Positions 33,372 through 43,898 of a stretch of 64,000 nucleotides of DNA are shown piece after piece. Origin of the DNA: Neolewinella antarctica (GTDB lineage: Bacteria; Bacteroidota; Bacteroidia; Chitinophagales; Saprospiraceae). Numbering within the stretch: the first letter of the stretch is position 1; each line of letters opens with the position of its first letter. Where the stretch lies: the NCBI RefSeq assembly GCF_011927835.1, contig NZ_JAATJH010000005.1, forward strand, positions 124,001 through 188,000, written 5' to 3'. The notes beneath the pieces were generated by a model, which ran no database searches, was not told where the DNA came from, and saw only the letters and a program-made list of their open reading frames with translations. The translations under genes were made by a program, and so were the position numbers.

Positions 33372-36300
33372 CTACCGCATCAACTGCGCCAACACCGTAG
33401 GGTCCTGAATCCGCCCATCCTCCGCTAAGAGCCGCATCTTAGCAATGATCTCGGCTGACTTCGGATCGTCGTCAACAAAAGGAAGGAAGATGCGGCCGCG
33501 GTGCTGGCTGTGTACCGGAATGATGCCCAACTGCAAGCCATTTTTACTCACCATGCCGCTACCTAGGTGCACGCTGTAGACACCGTGCATGCCTTTAATA
33601 ATGAGGTGGCGCTCCTTCACTTCCACGTTATCCAATCTAAACAAGCGTGCCGACTCCCGCGCCAAAGCCGCCCGCATCTCCATGCTGGAGTGGCTGGCCT
33701 CCGGATCGACCTGGCCGGCGTTGGCGACACTGACGACCAGGTCCACGTCGCGCATCGTTTCGCTGAATAAAATGGGGTCCAGTTCGTCGAGCGCGACGGG
33801 CTTATAGTTTTTGCGGGAACGGAACGCAACCTCCTCCAGGGTAGGGGCTTCGATTTCGGCGGCGGAAAACCAGTCGGCCATGGCGTAGAGGGAAGCGACG
33901 ACGCCGCGTTTGTAATCCACCTTTTGGAGGCCCGCATCGTGGTCGACCGTCCAGCCCCGGCCGGTGAGGAGCGCGATGGTCTTCTTAACCTGGATCTGAT
34001 TACCCTGGTAGCGGCTGGATTTGTACTTCTCCTCCCGCTCGTTGGCCGTCAGTAAATACAGTTCGCGGAAGATCTGCTTGAAGGGCTGGACGAGTTGTTC
34101 GTCGAAGGCGTATCGCTGAAATAGGTCCCACTGCACGGTGGCGTAAAGATCGGTGGGGTGGGCGATGCGGACGACTTCGTCCGGCGCCAACTCGAAGGGC
34201 TTGCCCGTCACGTCGTTCAGGACGCCCCGGCTCCAAAAACCTGAAATTTGCTTTTTGGGGTGGAACAAGACGAGCTTCGCCAGCAAGGTCTTCACGACGG
34301 GGTGCTGGTTAATCTCCCCGATTTCCTCAACCGTAAAGGTTTGACCGTCGACCATCGCCTTTTCGAGCGACTGGAGGGTGCGGCGGTACTGTTTGCGCAG
34401 CTCGGCCTTGTTTTCCTTGAGCTTGATAATATGCTTGTGCTTGCGGAGCTTGGCGGGAATGGTTTTCTGGGATTTCCCGTCCTTCTCCACGAGTATGTCC
34501 GCCTTGCCACGGTCGTCGATGACCAGGCTCACGGTTACGTTATCAATTTCCACGACGGATTCCGCCATAATGGCCTGGGTCGACTGGCCTTCCATGATCC
34601 AACTGAAGCGGACCGGATCGTCGTAGCCGGCGTTGCGCGCGAGGTTCTCCACGCCGATCTGCACGGCCTTCTTTTCGCTCTCCTTCCGCTGGTTCCCGAA
34701 CTGCTTGCTCTCGTGGAGGAACTGCTGGAACAACTCGTAGCGCCTGAGCAGATCCTTGCGGGGGATTTTCCGGCTGAGGGGCACCAGCCCGAGGCCCTTC
34801 ACGTACACCTTATCGCGCTTGTCTTTGATCTTCTTAAGCGTCTCCGTGATCTTCACTTCACCGAGCATGATAGCTGAATAAAGCTTGACCTGGCGGTGGC
34901 CATTGCCGTCGGTGACGTACTTGGCGGCGTCGTGCAATAGTTTCCAGTTTTTCTTACCGACGGCAGCGTAAACCTCCGTAAACCAGTCGATGTCGATGGC
35001 GCCTTCCCGGAAATCGGCCATTTCGATGGGGCTGTAGCGGGCGACGATGCCGGCCTTCTGGTCATTGGAATATTCGCTCGCGTGGGCGTGAAACCACCAG
35101 ACGGCGCTTTCCAGGTTATCGATCTTCAGCAGCTCGCCGATCCAGGGCGCCCACTGGGGGGCGTACATGGCTATTTCCAGCCAGCGTTTTGTGGTTACCT
35201 TGGTTTCCTTTGCTCGGCTGACGAAGCTTTCTTCGGTGTCGACGGCGGCCGGAACGGTCTTTTTGATCAACGCGCTGAACGATACTTTTTTGTTCGTGTC
35301 GAGGCCGTAGCTGTAGCCCCGGTGCAGGGTTTCCTTACCGAGGCGTTCGTTGAGCCGGATGAGGTAGTCCGCCCCTTCGATGCGGTCGATTGCGTTGGTG
35401 TATTTCGTAGAGTCGGTGCTCAGGTCGCCGCGGTCCAGTTCCAGGCGGAGGAGGTTGGTGACGAGGTCGTCGGCCAGCCCGAGCGGGAGGTGGGTCAGGA
35501 TGTTCTTTTTCTTCGCGTTGACCCGTTCGGCGGCAAAGAGCTTTTGGAGGAAAGACGGTTCGTGGAGGCCGTGGATCAAGAGCTCGTCCTGGCTGACGAT
35601 GCCCTTACCGTACAGGTAGGCGGCCAGGGCGGCATTGGGACTGACGCCCCCGTAGTAGTACCTAGTAATCGCAACGGTAATTACCTCGTGGAAGCGCTCG
35701 GGTGGGTAAACTGCTGACTTAGAACCGACGAAAAGAAATTGCTTCAGGTCGTAAAACTGGGTGAGCATGCCCAGATCGTGCTCGTCGTAAGCCTGGCTGT
35801 TCTGGAAAGTGTTGTGCCCGGGGTAAAGCGCTTCCGCCAGGCTGGTCCAGTGGCTTTTGATCTCTCCGCGCGAGCGGTCCCGGTTGGCGACGAGCGTCCG
35901 GTGCTCGTCCGGCCAGCGGGCGAGGATGTCTTCCAGGAGATCGACCTGGAACTGGTTCATGGTCGCGTGGTCGGCCCGGGCGTAGTAAAAAACACTGATG
36001 ACGTTCGCCAACTGGCTCTTTAGCTTCTTACCGGCCCCCCGCTCACCAATTGTGATGTTCAATTCCGCGACCTCGGGGTAGTAATGTTTGCTGAACCGTT
36101 CGTACCAGGCCCGTCCGTTCCCCTGGCCCATTCCGTGGCAGTGCATGAGGGTGAAGAAGAGCTCGAAGTCGTTAAGATTGGTCGACTCATACCAAGCTTT
36201 AAATTGCTCCGCCAGTGGCAGGTCGTCAATCTTTTCGGCGTCGCTCAGGTCCTTATTATGGGGGTTCCGCCTGCTGATCTCATTGCCCAGCAGGTGGGTT

Positions 36301-38396
36301 TGCTCGTAGTTATCGTTGTACTTGACCGTGTATTCGTAGGTGGCGTTTTCCAGGACCACCTGGACCAAATCCAACAGCGCCCGGTGAATCTTTTTAGCAT
36401 CGACGAAGTTGGCAAACAGAAAGGTTTCCGTGGCCCCGGTCAGCTTACTCAGCAAGCCGGATTTCTTCGGCGCGGTAAACTTCAGTTGCGGCTCGATGAT
36501 CGGCCGCACGTTAGCGTAATCAATCACGCCGAAACCATTCTCCAGTGAAAATGAATCCTTGTTCGCCACCGGAGAGAACCGTTCCAACAGTACTTCTTCA
36601 TTCTTGGAAAAATTAGGCCGTTCCCGGTAAGTGGCGATACTGTCGTCGATGTACTGCACCAGGCGGCCGCTCTCCTTCAGAACGCTCAGCACTTCCAGCC
36701 CCACCAGCCGCTGGTCTACGGATTTTGCCGGCAGCAACTCATCACCAAACTGGCGGATCATCGCGTCCGGCTGCTGCAGAATGATGCCAATCAATGCACC
36801 CCGTAGTTGCTTTCCCTTGCGGCGCAGCAAGTCGGTAATCACGGTAACGTCTTCGTCCACCAACTCCACATTGCGGAGCAGCGTTACCCCGGTCGCCATC
36901 ACGCCGCCGCTGCGGTCCGTTAACGACTGGTGCATAACCGAACGGACCCACGGTTGGCGGCGGGTGTCCAGCTTAGGGTGAGCCTTCTCCGCATAGTTAA
37001 GCGACCAAGTGTAGTGCTTCGGAAACAACCTCCGCATCAGCGCTTCGCGGGAAGTGCTGGGGATCGCGGAAAGATCCTCGGCCAGCACCAGTAATTGCGC
37101 TTCGGAGGCTCTGCGGATGGCGACCTCGTAAAAGTATTCCGGCGTGACCTTGGGTGCGATCCAGTCAAATACCCCGGGGTCGAACTGTTTGCCGTCCTTC
37201 GGCAACGCTTTGGCGTGGGCGACGAATTTCTCCAGCAGCTCGTCGGTCATTACCCATTCGGCGGGCAAGTTCATCGCTACGTAGTAATCCAGCAACGGCC
37301 GTTCACCAAAAAATTCATTGGCCCATTCGCCCACGCGGGCGTGGGTGGCATTCGTCTGCGTGAGCAGGTACAGCGCGGCAATTTTTTTCTCCAGTGGTAA
37401 GGTGTACAGCGCTTCCGCGGCCACGTTCGTCGCTGAGTTAACGTCGCGCACGCCCGTCGCCCAGAGCGCGACGTAAAATTCCATGTTGTTGTCGCTCGCC
37501 AGGCCGCGGTCAGTGGCGGCTTTGCCCCCGTCGAGGAAGGCGTGGGCCATCCCCAGCGCCCGGTCGATCGTCTTTTTCTTCGGCGCTTCCCAGCCGAAGC
37601 CAAACCAGGTATCCACACCACGAATAACGGCGCTGAAGCGGGCCAGGTCGTTATCAAGAATCACTTTAATGAAGTGAGTAAAGGCACCGTAGCTACTCTG
37701 GTCGACGGTCTCGAAGATCGTCTGCCGTAGCCCTTCTTCCCGCTGGGCGGCGAGCAATAATTTCTCCACCAGCGCCCAGCTCTCCGGCTGGTCGGTCATC
37801 AACAATCCCTGGATCAGGGCACGGGTGGTGGCACCGATCTCGTCTTCTCCCTGAAAGATATCCCAGGCCAGTTCGTGTAGTGGCCCGCTGCTTCCTTCGG
37901 CCGTCAGCGCGCAGGCCAGTAAGGGACTCAAGCTTTCGCCATTATATTGAGTATACACAACGTAGCGCATCGAATCCGCCGCGTCGAACGAATGAAGCCC
38001 GTTGCTGCACAACTCGTAGAGGTCGTGGAAAACACTGATTTTCTTAACTAAGTAGTGCGCGGGGTTGGCGCTGCGGAACGGCCGCCGCGACCAGCCGTGT
38101 TGATAGGGTAAGCTGCTGAGCAAGTCCCAGGCGGGGGCGACGAAGGCTACCTTTTCCGGTCCGAAAAGCGCCGTGGCAAGTTGCTGCCCCTCCTCGGTCG
38201 TCCAGGGGTTTTCACCGACTTCGAAGTGCTCCAGAAAAAGTGCCTTGGGCTCCTTATTTTTTAGCTGGTAGTAATTCTTACGGATAGCTTCACTTAGGGC
38301 CGCGTACTTCGTCGAGAACCCTTTGGTCACGGAGAATTGCTCGGCTTTTCGCTTGTTGGCTTTGAAAACTAAGTCAGCTTGGGTGGCGGTGATCAT
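33372..38396 (-). CDS. Giant DUF4132 domain protein (MolR/YehI-like)
   Basis: A 1674-residue cytoplasmic protein, largely alpha-helical with HEAT-like stretches in the first 1100 residues. A DUF4132-type C-terminal region includes VSLVIDDRGKADILVEKDGK, HPTDLYATVQWDLFQRYAFD, FKQIFRELYLLTANEREE and RGWTVDHDAGLQK. It lacks a signal peptide or membrane spans. The family's biochemical role is not established; members have been linked to defence-like and molybdate-related loci by annotation only. It is part of a three-gene minus-strand cluster with a 137-residue protein upstream and the DUF6624-like protein downstream. Confidence 0.78.
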   Translation of the reverse strand: MITATQADLVFKANKRKAEQFSVTKGFSTKYAALSEAIRKNYYQLKNKEPKALFLEHFEVGENPWTTEEGQQLATALFGPEKVAFVAPAWDLLSSLPYQHGWSRRPFRSANPAHYLVKKISVFHDLYELCSNGLHSFDAADSMRYVVYTQYNGESLSPLLACALTAEGSSGPLHELAWDIFQGEDEIGATTRALIQGLLMTDQPESWALVEKLLLAAQREEGLRQTIFETVDQSSYGAFTHFIKVILDNDLARFSAVIRGVDTWFGFGWEAPKKKTIDRALGMAHAFLDGGKAATDRGLASDNNMEFYVALWATGVRDVNSATNVAAEALYTLPLEKKIAALYLLTQTNATHARVGEWANEFFGERPLLDYYVAMNLPAEWVMTDELLEKFVAHAKALPKDGKQFDPGVFDWIAPKVTPEYFYEVAIRRASEAQLLVLAEDLSAIPSTSREALMRRLFPKHYTWSLNYAEKAHPKLDTRRQPWVRSVMHQSLTDRSGGVMATGVTLLRNVELVDEDVTVITDLLRRKGKQLRGALIGIILQQPDAMIRQFGDELLPAKSVDQRLVGLEVLSVLKESGRLVQYIDDSIATYRERPNFSKNEEVLLERFSPVANKDSFSLENGFGVIDYANVRPIIEPQLKFTAPKKSGLLSKLTGATETFLFANFVDAKKIHRALLDLVQVVLENATYEYTVKYNDNYEQTHLLGNEISRRNPHNKDLSDAEKIDDLPLAEQFKAWYESTNLNDFELFFTLMHCHGMGQGNGRAWYERFSKHYYPEVAELNITIGERGAGKKLKSQLANVISVFYYARADHATMNQFQVDLLEDILARWPDEHRTLVANRDRSRGEIKSHWTSLAEALYPGHNTFQNSQAYDEHDLGMLTQFYDLKQFLFVGSKSAVYPPERFHEVITVAITRYYYGGVSPNAALAAYLYGKGIVSQDELLIHGLHEPSFLQKLFAAERVNAKKKNILTHLPLGLADDLVTNLLRLELDRGDLSTDSTKYTNAIDRIEGADYLIRLNERLGKETLHRGYSYGLDTNKKVSFSALIKKTVPAAVDTEESFVSRAKETKVTTKRWLEIAMYAPQWAPWIGELLKIDNLESAVWWFHAHASEYSNDQKAGIVARYSPIEMADFREGAIDIDWFTEVYAAVGKKNWKLLHDAAKYVTDGNGHRQVKLYSAIMLGEVKITETLKKIKDKRDKVYVKGLGLVPLSRKIPRKDLLRRYELFQQFLHESKQFGNQRKESEKKAVQIGVENLARNAGYDDPVRFSWIMEGQSTQAIMAESVVEIDNVTVSLVIDDRGKADILVEKDGKSQKTIPAKLRKHKHIIKLKENKAELRKQYRRTLQSLEKAMVDGQTFTVEEIGEINQHPVVKTLLAKLVLFHPKKQISGFWSRGVLNDVTGKPFELAPDEVVRIAHPTDLYATVQWDLFQRYAFDEQLVQPFKQIFRELYLLTANEREEKYKSSRYQGNQIQVKKTIALLTGRGWTVDHDAGLQKVDYKRGVVASLYAMADWFSAAEIEAPTLEEVAFRSRKNYKPVALDELDPILFSETMRDVDLVVSVANAGQVDPEASHSSMEMRAALARESARLFRLDNVEVKERHLIIKGMHGVYSVHLGSGMVSKNGLQLGIIPVHSQHRGRIFLPFVDDDPKSAEIIAKMRLLAEDGRIQDPTVLAQLMR

Positions 38397-38453
38397 GTCG
38401 GGTATTTTAATAGGTGCATTAGTAATATCTCTCAGCTAAAATATCGGAGGTGG

Positions 38454-38472
38454 CGCGGTCGCAGGTGCAAGG
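38454..38472 (-). repeat. GCACCYGCGACCGCG word, minus strand
   Basis: CGCGGTCGCAGGTGCAAGG lies in the short gap between the DUF4132 gene and its 137-residue partner. Confidence 0.6.
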
Positions 38473-38496
38473 ATTTATGGAAAAGAAGCAAGGGTT

Positions 38497-38910
38497 TTAC
38501 CAATACGTACCCGTCAGAAACATCATGCGCAAGAATGCCAGTACGCTGGTTTCAGTGAGCGTAATCGGTGCGGCCAAATCCCGGAGCTCTTCGTCGTTGT
38601 GGAACACGATAAACAGCCCGTCCTTAAAGGCTTGCCGGGCTACCTCGATACTGTCTTCCACCGTAGCTAACTTCCGATTGGCAATGTCCCCGAGGCCGAC
38701 CTTACCGGCCTGCGATTGCTCCTGAATATCCCCTGGCGTCAGGAAAGGCATCAGCAGAACCTCCTCCCGTTTCAGGTTGAACCGCGCGACTTCCTGGTGA
38801 ACTACGGCGGTCAGCAGCTCGTCCAGGTTCCTGACCGGCGGCAATGCGTAGTCCACCGTGCGGACTTTCTTCTTGCCGAGGTGCTTGAGCTGTATAGATA
38901 TGGGGAGCAT
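38497..38910 (-). CDS. Hypothetical protein upstream of DUF4132
   Basis: A 137-residue soluble protein (MLPISIQLKHLGKKKVRTVD start) with an EDSIEVARQAFKDGLFIVF helix-strand unit. It has no signal peptide and no family I recognise. It precedes the DUF4132 gene by about 100 bp on the same strand, so the two are probably co-transcribed and may function together. Confidence 0.6.
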   Translation of the reverse strand: MLPISIQLKHLGKKKVRTVDYALPPVRNLDELLTAVVHQEVARFNLKREEVLLMPFLTPGDIQEQSQAGKVGLGDIANRKLATVEDSIEVARQAFKDGLFIVFHNDEELRDLAAPITLTETSVLAFLRMMFLTGTYW

Positions 38911-39346
38911 AACTTGTTGGTTCCGTGGTGAGACATAACAAACTTATACCCTATTTGATTACCACACAACATTATGTAATCAAATTATTTAAAATAAACA
39001 AGAACTATCACTACTCTTCGAGCACGTTCCGAGTATTTACTACATTTCTACTCCCGGGTTCGGGGCCGATTACAGCTTGATGGCGTGACTTTGCTATCTT
39101 TAAATGACAATATTTTACCGCATAGCACGAAATTCTACGAAGCAAAACAACGGCCGCTTCGGCGTAGCCGAAAAGAGATTTTTGTGCTTTTGTGTTTGTG
39201 TGGCGAAAAGACCTACGCAGCATCCGTTAGCAATTTATCCACTCGATCACCCCACCACAATTTTTCCGCGCAGCGAAAACGATCGGACCGACCCTAAACC
39301 ACAAATGCCCTAACTTCGCCGGCCAACCCACCCAACCAAACCGCCC
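38911..39346. other. Intergenic region between divergent units
   Basis: It holds a half copy of the TTTGTGGT repeat (about 39177-39207, TTTTGTGCTTTTGTGTTTGT), a small stem TTCGGC/GCCGAA just before it, and a possible moxR -7 box TAACTTCG at about 39312. No gene is seen. Confidence 0.4.
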
Positions 39347-40339
<993 letters not shown>

Positions 40340-40351
40340 AGTAGGAAGATT

Positions 40352-40468
40352 AGGCGGTAGGAATAAAGGCGGTAGGCGGTAGGCTGGTAGTCGGTAGGCT
40401 GTCCGTAATTTACAGCCTATCGCCTAATCTTTCTACTACCTACTACCCTTGCACCTGCGACCGCGCCC
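40352..40468. repeat. GGCGGTAG array followed by GCACC word
   Basis: TAGGCGGTAGG and related units at 40352-40400 are mirrored by CCTATCGCCTAA and CTACTACCTACTACC to 40447. CCCTTGCACCTGCGACCGCG (40446-40465) follows at once. The composite fills the gap between the convergent moxR and deacylase genes. Confidence 0.7.
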
Positions 40469-40486
40469 GAGTCGCCCCTTAACGAC

Positions 40487-41656
40487 CTAAAGCGCGTACC
40501 CCACGTGCCATTCCAAAAACTTCGCCTGCGAGAACCACCGCGCGTTTAGCACTAGTTCGGCGTAAATCGTCTGATTAAAGCGGTAAGCCAGTCCGATTTT
40601 TTGGTGAATGCGCGGGCCGTCGAAGTCGCGGTTGTAATTGTGAAAATAAACTTCCAGCCGGGCGGTTGCGGAGAACCGGTGGAAGACCAATTCGTAGAAC
40701 GGATGCACGCTGAAACGTAGGTTGCGCCCGCTGAACGCCGAACTGGATTTTCGCAGCGCACCATTGTGAACCGTCGGCCGTGCCGTCGCACCGCTGTGGT
40801 ACAGCGCCGTCGCACCCACGCCAATTCGAGATTTTGGGGAAACGCCGCGACTGTACCCGATCGTCGCCCCACCCAGGCCGAAACCGAGGGCTTCGTATTT
40901 TTCTTCCGGGTTCAAGCCGGGTAATTCGTAGAGGTGCTTATCCAAGCCGCCGTATACGGATATCCGCCATTCTTCGCGTTCGCGCAGAGGCACTTCCGTT
41001 CGTACTAGCTCCGTACCGGAGGTTGCCTGTTTTAAATCCACCGGCCGAGCGAGCCGGTACGTCAGGCCCACGGCTAACGCCATCACGTTGAGACCGGCGT
41101 TCGGGCGGCGCAGGTTTCCGTTGGAAGCGTGGCTAATCTTGAAGTCTGTTTGTAAGCTAAAATGGTCGCTGAGTACCCAGTTGAGGCCCAAACCAAGCCG
41201 GGCGTAGGCGGCTACGTGGGTACCCACCACTTCGTTGTGAGGGTTGGTGGTAAAGTTATAGGGAGCCCAGCCGAAGGAAACGCCGAGCTCCGCGTGGTAA
41301 TCGAAACTGAGCCCCCGGCGGCGAAAGAAGGGCGCCCGGAAGTAGCGGTACACCGCCAGGGGGGAGCCCATTTCTTCGGGTGATTCCAGCCGCAACCAGG
41401 ACACGCCAAACCCACAAATCGGGTCCAAATATCGCCGCTCCCAGGGACGGCTCCGGCCTTTTTGCCGGGCTACTTTCAGCGATGCCGCAGCGTAATCATT
41501 GAGGGGCTGGCCGCGAAGATTATCGCCCTTGACGAAGCCGTCCGTCATCATCACCTGCCCCCACTGGCCTTCGCCCGTGAACAGCCAGGTATCCTGCGCG
41601 CTGAGGTTCGGGGGTGTTATCAACAAGAGAAGGGCAATGGCTAGCGGGCAATGCAT
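40487..41656 (-). CDS. PagL-like lipid A 3-O-deacylase (acyloxyacyl hydrolase family)
   Basis: A 389-residue outer-membrane protein with a signal peptide (MHCPLAIALLLLITPPNLSAQ). The central motif ISHASNGNLRRPNAGLN (about residues 175-191) carries the His-Ser pair and Asn/Pro pattern of PagL-type esterases, which remove the 3-O acyl chain of lipid A. At about 390 residues it is roughly twice the size of proteobacterial PagL (about 170). The second half (GFGLGGATIGYSRGVSPKSR) looks like additional barrel strands, typical of Bacteroidota members. It is a single gene. Confidence 0.82.
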   Translation of the reverse strand: MHCPLAIALLLLITPPNLSAQDTWLFTGEGQWGQVMMTDGFVKGDNLRGQPLNDYAAASLKVARQKGRSRPWERRYLDPICGFGVSWLRLESPEEMGSPLAVYRYFRAPFFRRRGLSFDYHAELGVSFGWAPYNFTTNPHNEVVGTHVAAYARLGLGLNWVLSDHFSLQTDFKISHASNGNLRRPNAGLNVMALAVGLTYRLARPVDLKQATSGTELVRTEVPLREREEWRISVYGGLDKHLYELPGLNPEEKYEALGFGLGGATIGYSRGVSPKSRIGVGATALYHSGATARPTVHNGALRKSSSAFSGRNLRFSVHPFYELVFHRFSATARLEVYFHNYNRDFDGPRIHQKIGLAYRFNQTIYAELVLNARWFSQAKFLEWHVGYAL

Positions 41657-41756
41657 TGGGTGGCGTGTGTATTTCCAGTTCGGGCTTTAACCCGTGTGCG
41701 TCTCTATGTACAAGATGGTCTTTTTGTTACAGTTAGCGTAGAATACGGTGAGAATT

Positions 41757-41866
41757 AGGCAGCAAGAGGCAGGCGGTAGGTGGGTAGGCGGTAGATCACG
41801 CCCGCCCCTACCGCCTACTAGACTACCACCTAATTCTTCCTACCGCCTATCCTTCCTACCGCCTAC
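41757..41866. repeat. GGCGGTAG array at the 3' end of the SPFH gene
   Basis: Plus-strand units AGGCGGTAGGTGGGTAGGCG are followed by the inverse CCCTACCGCCTACTAGAC, CTTCCTACCGCC and so on. The stop codon of the SPFH gene (TAG, 41863-41865 on the minus strand) is the first TAG of the array. Confidence 0.7.
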
Positions 41867-43047
41867 TTCTTCTCCAATTTACCCATCACTTCCAGCAGCA
41901 TGTTGACCCCGATAGCGTCCATCGCATCCGCGCCCTGGCCGCCGCTCCCACCACCGATAACGATCTGGGGGACTTTGACTTTCGCTAGTTCTGCAGCAAC
42001 GCCAATCCGGGTGTCCTTTTCGATCTGCGCTTTCTCCAGCGGCGAGAGACCGGCGGATACCTTGAGGCGGGCAACTTCGGCGGAAGCTTTACCCTCGGCG
42101 AGAGCCTTATCGGCCTGGAACTTTGCCTGGAGGGCTTGCTCCTTGCTGACGGCCGTCTGGGCCTGGGCACGAATTTCGGCTTCAATCTTAGCGGCTTCCT
42201 CCGTGGCGCGGACTTCGGCGACTTTCTGGCGGCCCCGCATTTCGGCCGTGAGGGCTTCTTGTTGGGCGGTGACGAGTTCCTGCTTGGCGATGGCTTCGCG
42301 GGTACTCTGCTCGACCTTAGCCTTCAGCTTTTCGTTGACGACCGATTCGTATTCCACCAGCGTGATGGCGACGAAGTTGGGGATGATGTCGTACTGCTGC
42401 ACGTCACTTTTGGCGAGGATGAAGGTGCCGTCGGCGTTCGTGCGGGGGTTGTTTTCGTAGGACCGTATCTTCTCGCCGCTCGACGTGTCGATGCGGACCT
42501 TTTCCTGCTGGTCGATAATGTACTGACCGTTGCGCAACTGGAATTTGAAGGCTTCGGCGAGCTCCGATTTGCCGCCGGAGTAGTGGCGCTCGCTGTCCAT
42601 CAGCTGGAAGGAGTAGTTAGCGCATTCTTTCGAGTAGTCAGCTAGACTGGCGGCCAGGCGACTCTGCTCGCGGTAATCTTTGTGGATGGCCAGCATCCGC
42701 TCGTCGTTGTTCGGCAGTTTCCACTTGACGGAGTAGCCGACCTGGTTGGCGTAGGTGCCGTCGGCGAACTGGCAACGGATGGGCTCGGAAAAATAGCTGA
42801 TGTCGGACTTCCGCTTTTCGAGGCGCTCCACCTGGACGGTCACGACGTCGGCGTAAGTAGTGGTTTTACTGAAAAAACCCGCCCAGTACATGCCCGTTTT
42901 GAAGCGGACGGTTTCTACGCCGTTAATGCCCTGCACGACGGTTCGGTAGCCCTGGTCGTTCACGGAAAAAGGATTGAAAGCCAGCGACGCCAGGACGATG
43001 AGGAAAAAGCCGGCAATTAAAAGGATTTGCTTAGTGGTAATTTTCAT
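41863..43047 (-). CDS. SPFH/Band 7 domain membrane protein
   Basis: A 394-residue protein with one N-terminal membrane helix (ILLIAGFFLIVLASLAFNPF), an SPFH domain (about 30-230) and a long coiled coil rich in Ala/Glu/Lys (about 240-340, KVAEVRATEEAAKIEAEIRA), ending in a Gly-rich linker and short tail. It resembles prohibitin/stomatin proteins that scaffold membrane microdomains. No NfeD-type partner is nearby. It has its own promoter region, with another GCACC word copy upstream. Confidence 0.82.
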   Translation of the reverse strand: MKITTKQILLIAGFFLIVLASLAFNPFSVNDQGYRTVVQGINGVETVRFKTGMYWAGFFSKTTTYADVVTVQVERLEKRKSDISYFSEPIRCQFADGTYANQVGYSVKWKLPNNDERMLAIHKDYREQSRLAASLADYSKECANYSFQLMDSERHYSGGKSELAEAFKFQLRNGQYIIDQQEKVRIDTSSGEKIRSYENNPRTNADGTFILAKSDVQQYDIIPNFVAITLVEYESVVNEKLKAKVEQSTREAIAKQELVTAQQEALTAEMRGRQKVAEVRATEEAAKIEAEIRAQAQTAVSKEQALQAKFQADKALAEGKASAEVARLKVSAGLSPLEKAQIEKDTRIGVAAELAKVKVPQIVIGGGSGGQGADAMDAIGVNMLLEVMGKLEKK

Positions 43048-43166
43048 AATGGGTGTAATTAATTGTTTTGATTACCCCAAAATTAGGCGTGAAAATCCCT
43101 TTGTCAAGTGGTTCTCGACGAAGCTAGGCGGTTCTTCGATTTGTCAAGGAGGGCACGGGATGAAGG

Positions 43167-43188
43167 GGCGAGGTCGCAGGTGCAGGGT
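43167..43188 (-). repeat. GCACCYGCGACCGCG word, minus strand
   Basis: GGCGAGGTCGCAGGTGCAGG lies between the divergent SPFH and Crp-like genes; the usual CGCGGTCGC is CGAGGTCGC here. Confidence 0.5.
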
Positions 43189-43220
43189 TTAAAACAGCTA
43201 GCGAGTAGTGGGGCCAGCGG

Positions 43221-43804
43221 ATGACCTATTTCCCGTACTTTAGCCTAATGACCTCCCCGATAACCGAGCTCCACCGTTACCTGGACGAACACCGACTCTG
43301 GTACAAGACCATCGAGCTGAAGCGTGGTGAGTACCTCCACCGGGCCGGTGATCGAGACGGTAATATTTACCACATCCTCTCCGGTACCCTACGTGCCTAC
43401 GCGATCGTCAACACGGACGAAGCACAGACCATTCGCTTCGCTTACGTAAATGACTTCTACGCCGCGATCGACTCCTTTATTTCGGGCGCGCCAACTATTC
43501 TTTACGGTCAGGCTTTGCGCAAGACCACGGTACGAATGACTCGCCGCGATGTGTACCAGGAGCACGTCATGAAAAATCCGCAGTTAGCTAAACTCCGGCA
43601 CCAGATGCTCGGCTGGATGGTCACGGGCCAACTGGAAAGAGAGATCGATTTGCTAACGAACGACCCCGCCGAGCGCTACCGCCGGGTACTGGGACGTAGC
43701 CCCAGCTTTTTCAGGAAGTCCCCGCAAAATACATCGCTAACTATCTACGGATGACGCCCGAAACACTGTCGCGGGTCCGGCAGCCAGACCTTTCGTGCAA
43801 GTGA
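43221..43804 (+). pseudogene. Crp/Fnr-family regulator, frameshifted near the C-terminus
   Basis: The first 160 residues (start at 43221 or at MTSPITELHRYL, 43248) are a cyclic-nucleotide-binding fold with RGEYLHRAGDRDGNIYHILS and VNDFYAAIDSFISG. The frame then runs GRSPSFFRKSP to an early stop at 43754. One frame over, from about 43700, the sequence continues LFQEVPAKYIANYLRMTPET then LSRVRQPDLSCK with a stop at 43802-43804. This is the normal HTH end of this Bacteroidota subfamily. Loss of one C in the run near 43700 explains it. Without the shift the DNA-binding part would be intact. Confidence 0.72.
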
Positions 43805-43898
43805 GCACTCGGGAATATTGTAAAACCTTGATCTCGCGTAAGAACCGGGTAGTGATTCTACCAGACCTTTACGTTAATCACCAATCCACAGCATAAGC

